The notes under the pieces are model-generated. The model saw only the letters and a program-made list of their open reading frames with translations, was not told where the DNA came from and ran no database searches. Shown one piece after another: positions 60,906 through 64,000 of a stretch of 64,000 bases of DNA (positions within the stretch are counted from its first letter, which is position 1; each line of letters opens with the position of its first letter). This stretch comes from Mercurialis annua (Eukaryota; Streptophyta; Magnoliopsida; Malpighiales; Euphorbiaceae): positions 7,951,001 through 8,015,000 of the forward strand of contig NC_065573.1 of the NCBI RefSeq assembly GCF_937616625.2, written 5' to 3'. A program made the position numbers and the translations under genes.

Positions 60906-61262
60906 CCGGAATCCATTCTCCGGGGCTTCCGACGTGCTATAGATATAGAAACGCTCCCAGCACTTCAAAAACGCTAAATTTAAACTCAAAACATCCAAAT
61001 ACGATTCTAAAACCGTTTAAAACGATAAAATCGTTTCGTGGCCAAAAACTTTAACTCGATATAACTCCAAATATATCCATTTAAACGGTAAAACGACAAG
61101 CTTACCGTGATTTGCCGTGGAAATACGATGAATTCGAGCTATAGAACGTCGGAAACGGACGAGAAACGGCGAAGCGGCGGCGAAGCGGGATCGTTCGCCA
61201 TTTCTCTTTTCTCTGTTCTCACTTTCTTTCATCTTCTGGATCATTCATAAGAATGATCAACC

Positions 61263-61273
61263 TATATATATAT
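61263..61273 (-). promoter_or_regulatory. putative LTR TATA box (E5)
   Basis: TATATATATAT, read on the minus strand inside AAATATATATATAGG, about 160 bp upstream of the donor-like site. It corresponds to the E6 box at 62551. Confidence 0.5.
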
Positions 61274-61892
61274 TTGGCTAGTTTGTCATTTCAATCTTTC
61301 ATTTCTTTAACTTAAACCATTTTCTCTTTTAAACTTTAATAATTAACCAAATGGTTAATTATTCCCTTTAACTCAATTACTTACGTATTATTTATATCCA
61401 AATAAATAATACGATTCCAAAAATTATTATTTTCCATTAAAAATCTTTTAATTGTTATTTTCGAAGCTTAATTGGCTAATTTTCACTTTAGCCCTTAAAC
61501 TTTTAAAAAATTGCACTTTAGCCCAAAATGCATCCGCGTCCAAGTTTTAAAAGGTCTCCGATAGACCTGAAACTTTTGCCACATATATTATAAAATATTT
61601 TTGCGGACCTTGGCGAAATAATTTTCACCTCGGGATTTATAGGGCTAAATTACCACTTTAGTCGCTGAACTCTAGTTTGGGACTTTTCTTAACATTTTTC
61701 CTTTCTAATTCTAATTTCAACTTTATAACTAAAATATAATATTAAATCTCTCACAATAATCCTTTCGAAACCGTCCTACTGAAATTTTATATTTATCTTA
61801 ATTTCTCGGAAATTTTTCCGATATCGCCATTTCGGCGACTCAATACTGGACACGTGGTCCAATTAGATACTTAAATATTTATGGGTATTATA

Positions 61893-61934
61893 TTTTTAGC
61901 GATTTAAGCAAAACGTTTATAAACGTTACGAAAC
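61893..61934 (+). repeat. 42-bp satellite remnant between E5 and E6
   Basis: TTTTTAGCGATTTAAG and the following bases are a partial 60-bp monomer in plus orientation, continuing the array. It is the only spacer between two LTRs in opposite orientation. Confidence 0.93.
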
Positions 61935-62550
61935 TGTAATACCCCAAAATATTTAAGTATTTAATTGGACCACGTGTCCAGTGTTGCATCGCCGGAGTAG
62001 CGATATCGGAAGGATTTCCGAGAAATTAAGATAAGTATAAAATATTAGCAGGACGGTTTTAAAAAAAGATTATTTCGAGAAACTTAATATTATATTTCAA
62101 TTCTAAAGTTAGAATTGGAATTAGAAGGAGAAATGTCAAGAAAAGCTCGAAATAAGGTACAGGGACTAAAGTGGTAATTTAGCCACTACGGCTTAAAATG
62201 GAAATTATTTCGCCAAGGTCCGCGAAATGTTTTATAGTATATGTGGTAAAAGTTTCGGGTCAATCGAAGACCTTTTAAAATTTGGACGCGGATGCGTTTG
62301 GGCTAAATTGTAACTTTTGAAAAGTTTTAAGGGCCAAAGTGCAAATTAGCCAATTAAGCCTCGGAAATAGCAATTAGAAGATTATTGATGGAAATAATAA
62401 TTTTGGGTTAGTATTATTTATTTGGATATAAATAATACGTAAGTAATTGAGTTAGAAGGATAATTTAACCATTTGGTTAATTATTAAAGTTTAAAAGAGA
62501 AATGGTTTAAGTTAAAGAAATGAAGGATTGAACTGGCAAATTTGCCAAAC

Positions 62551-62560
62551 TATATATACA
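62551..62560 (+). promoter_or_regulatory. putative LTR TATA box (E6)
   Basis: CTATATATACA is a strong match to the plant TATA box and is followed by A/G- then C/T-rich leader sequence. It lies about 165 bp upstream of the donor-like GCG|GTAAGC at 62718-62719. Confidence 0.55.
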
Positions 62561-62717
62561 CATTTCCTTAACCATAAGGAATCAGAGAAGAAAGAAATCT
62601 CCAGAAGGAGAAAAGAAAGAAAAGAGCGACCGTCTCGTTCCGTCGCTCGATCTCCGTTTCTCGTCCGTTTCCGACGTTTAATAGCTCGAATTGATCGTAT
62701 TCCAGAGGCGAATCGCG

Positions 62718-62724
62718 GTAAGCT
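62718..62724 (+). promoter_or_regulatory. putative 5' splice site in LTR E6
   Basis: ATCGCG|GTAAGCTTG matches the donor-like site of E5 exactly from the GT onward. The matching acceptor would lie beyond the window end. Confidence 0.4.
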
Positions 62725-62908
62725 TGTCGTTTTACCGTTTAAACGGATATATTTTAAGTTATATCGATTCAAAGTTTTAGCCCACGAAACGATTATATCG
62801 TTTTAATCGATATTAGAATTGGATTATAGTGTTTTGAGCTTAGATTAAGCGTTTCGGATGTGTTTGGAACGTTTTCATGCCGGAAGCACGTCGGAATGGC
62901 CAAGAGCG

Positions 62909-63060
62909 AGTGTTACGCGGGCGCGTAACAAAGTTACGCGGGCGCGTAACATAGTTACGCGGGCGCGTAACATAGTTACGCGGGCGCGTAACAAACTTGC
63001 GCGGGCGCGCAAGTACTTTGCGCGGGCGCGCAAGTAGACTATGCGGGCGCATAGTTTACG
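62909..63060 (+). repeat. GC-rich hairpin array in LTR E6
   Basis: Seven tandem inverted repeats with a constant GGGC loop: four of GTTACGCGGGCGCGTAAC, two of CTTGCGCGGGCGCGCAAG or a one-base variant of it, and one of ACTATGCGGGCGCATAGT. Spacers are 3-7 bp. Arm sequences differ between units yet stay complementary. It occupies the place of the E2, E3 and E5 arrays (after GGAAGCACGTCGGAATGGCC) but is unrelated in sequence. Confidence 0.92.
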
Positions 63061-63799
63061 TGAAGCACCTATACAATATTTTCGCCCCGCTATGACTCCG
63101 TTTTCCGACTTTAAGTAAGTCGGATATTAAAAGTGTATCACGGACCCCGAAAACAAGAAATTTGGATATCGAACATAATGAGTTCGATTAAGGTTCCGAG
63201 ATATAAGGAACCTAAGTTTAAGAATTAAGGAATAAGAGATATGACGAATGTCTCGAGTAAGTATTAGAATACTATCAAAGTTAAGAATCGTATTTGAAAT
63301 ACGATTATATTAACCTAAGATTATAATTTAGGGTTTTGATACTAAGCCTACGTTTATGGATTAAACGTACAGGTAACTTGACTAAGTAACTGAAGTATCA
63401 ACGAGCTACCAGGCCGACGAGCTGGATTAGCTATGTGATCAAACGACGAATGAAAGTTCATGGGATCTTTATACTATTATATTTCGGAAAGCGGTCACTG
63501 TGAGTGGCAATTTACTTTTGCGTATTATTATAAAAGTTATTTTCTTATATTATGAGTATTGATATTAAATATCTCGTATCTATATGATTTGCTCGTATAA
63601 GCTGTTTTGTTTGATAGATTTGATTATATGAATGTTGTTGTATTCGTTGTTTTGGAGATAAGTGTTTAATGTGCGGTCCGAAGAGACCAACTACCTATTG
63701 GGTGTCAATAGGCTACATGATCATTGGTGAGTCAGTCTAGAGTACTTGACTTTATGATTAAGAATTAATATATGTCTATGCATAATATATTATGAATTT

Positions 63800-63968
63800 G
63801 ATACGAGAGTGAACTCGGCTACGGTGTAGTCTGGAAGTCCCCGTATCTAGTGGGCTGGGCCCACCAGTGAGTTGGACTCACACTTTATGATTTCGATACG
63901 AGTGAGAACTCGGCTACGGTGTAGTCTGGAAGTCCCCGTATCTAGTGAGTTGGACTCACACTTTTGAA
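63800..63968 (+). repeat. 95-bp direct repeat in LTR E6
   Basis: GATACGAGAGTGAACTCGGC at 63800 recurs as GATACGAGTGAGAACTCGGC at 63895, each followed by CTACGGTGTAGTCTGGAAG and CCCGTATCTAGTG. It corresponds to the 93-bp repeat of E5. Confidence 0.85.
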
Positions 63969-64000
63969 ATTAATAATGTTTGTTTATATCATAAAATTAT

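Larger units (their letters stand above)
59900..61105 (-). other. putative LTR intron (E5)
   Basis: On the minus strand a donor-like TCACG|GTAAGCTTG begins at 61105 and an acceptor-like TTTTGTTTCAG ends at 59900. The implied intron is 1206 bp and contains the palindromic array at 60759-60905. Confidence 0.45.
59560..61892 (-). mobile_element. solo LTR E5 (Ty3/gypsy-type)
   Basis: A 2333-bp insertion starting TGTCATGACCC and ending GGGTATTATA (the last CA has decayed to TA), with the target duplication TTTTT at 59555-59559 and 61893-61897. The conserved CGACCGGCGCTAGGG block is present. The minus strand is the sense strand: TATA-like box at 61263-61273, donor-like site at 61105, acceptor-like site ending at 59900. 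Two 93-bp direct repeats lie at 60101-60286. There is no internal region. Confidence 0.92.
61935..64000 (+). mobile_element. LTR E6 (Ty3/gypsy-type), cut by window end
   Basis: It starts TGTAATACCCC and runs to the window edge without reaching an LTR end. The sequence is collinear with the reverse complement of E5 and with E2, for example ATTGGACCACGTG and GCGATATCGGAAGGATT. It cannot be told whether this is a solo LTR or the first LTR of a complete element. It includes a TATA-like box at 62551, a donor-like site at 62718, a hairpin array at 62909-63060 and a 95-bp direct repeat from 63800. Confidence 0.9.

Noticed and set aside
62840..63052. Arginine/proline-rich open frame (RPRNYVTRPRN repeats) on the minus strand in E6
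   Set aside because: It is the translation of the GC-rich hairpin array and has no other support.
62909..63060. CRISPR-like or attachment-site reading of the hairpin array
   Set aside because: Units are contiguous hairpins with 3-7 bp spacers, in a eukaryotic LTR, with no unique spacers and no cas or integrase genes nearby.

Overview
The window looks like nuclear heterochromatin of a flowering plant. It holds no recognisable host gene, tRNA or rRNA. About 61% is one AT-rich satellite with a 60-bp monomer (roughly 650 monomers). The rest is insertions: six LTR-retrotransposon insertions of one related group, a Mutator-like MITE inside one of them, and a 183-bp unidentified insert. The plant assignment rests on the initiator-tRNA-Met primer binding site, the plant-type Ty3/gypsy Gag domain and polypurine tract, and the MULE with a 9-bp target duplication. 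The species cannot be named from the sequence.

Layout (satellite '+' means CCAAACGTTT-type monomers read on the given strand): satellite + 1-8511 (183-bp insert at 7590-7772); inversion joint near 8512; satellite - 8512-12498; solo LTR E1 (-) 12499-15458; satellite - 15459-20138; solo LTR E2 (+) 20139-23500 carrying a MULE-MITE 20161-21144, which itself contains a foldback; satellite - 23501-27824; inversion joint near 27825; satellite + 27825-32511; 5'-truncated LTR E3 (+) 32512-34864; satellite - 34865-38073; complete non-autonomous element E4 (-) 38074-49700; satellite - 49701-50124; inversion joint near 50125; satellite + 50125-59559; solo LTR E5 (-) 59560-61892; 42 bp of satellite; LTR E6 (+) 61935 to the window end.

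The second half is largely a duplicate of the middle. An approximately 11.3-kb unit (21254-32511) that starts inside LTR E2 and includes the inversion joint was tandemly duplicated (32512-53431). The breakpoint shares GTTTC between satellite and LTR. E4 later inserted into the second copy. The inferred order is: inversion, E2 insertion, tandem duplication, further local satellite duplications, E4 insertion. The relative order of the first two events is not resolved.

The most interesting signals are in the LTRs. All six insertions have a TATA-like box followed about 130-270 bp later by an AG/CG|GTA(A/T) donor-like site. All whose 3' end is present also have a pyrimidine-rich CAG acceptor-like site 300-500 bp before the LTR end, which suggests an intron lying entirely within the LTR. 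Inside that putative intron are fast-changing tandem arrays. In four LTRs these are short perfect inverted repeats; in E6 the arms change together while the GGGC loop stays constant. In E4 there are instead about 22 copies of a unit with a 20-bp core. The only protein-coding remnant is a broken gag in E4. All long open frames in the satellite and minisatellite are periodicity artefacts. Coordinates of internal duplications and HORs were worked out by eye and are approximate to a few tens of bases.
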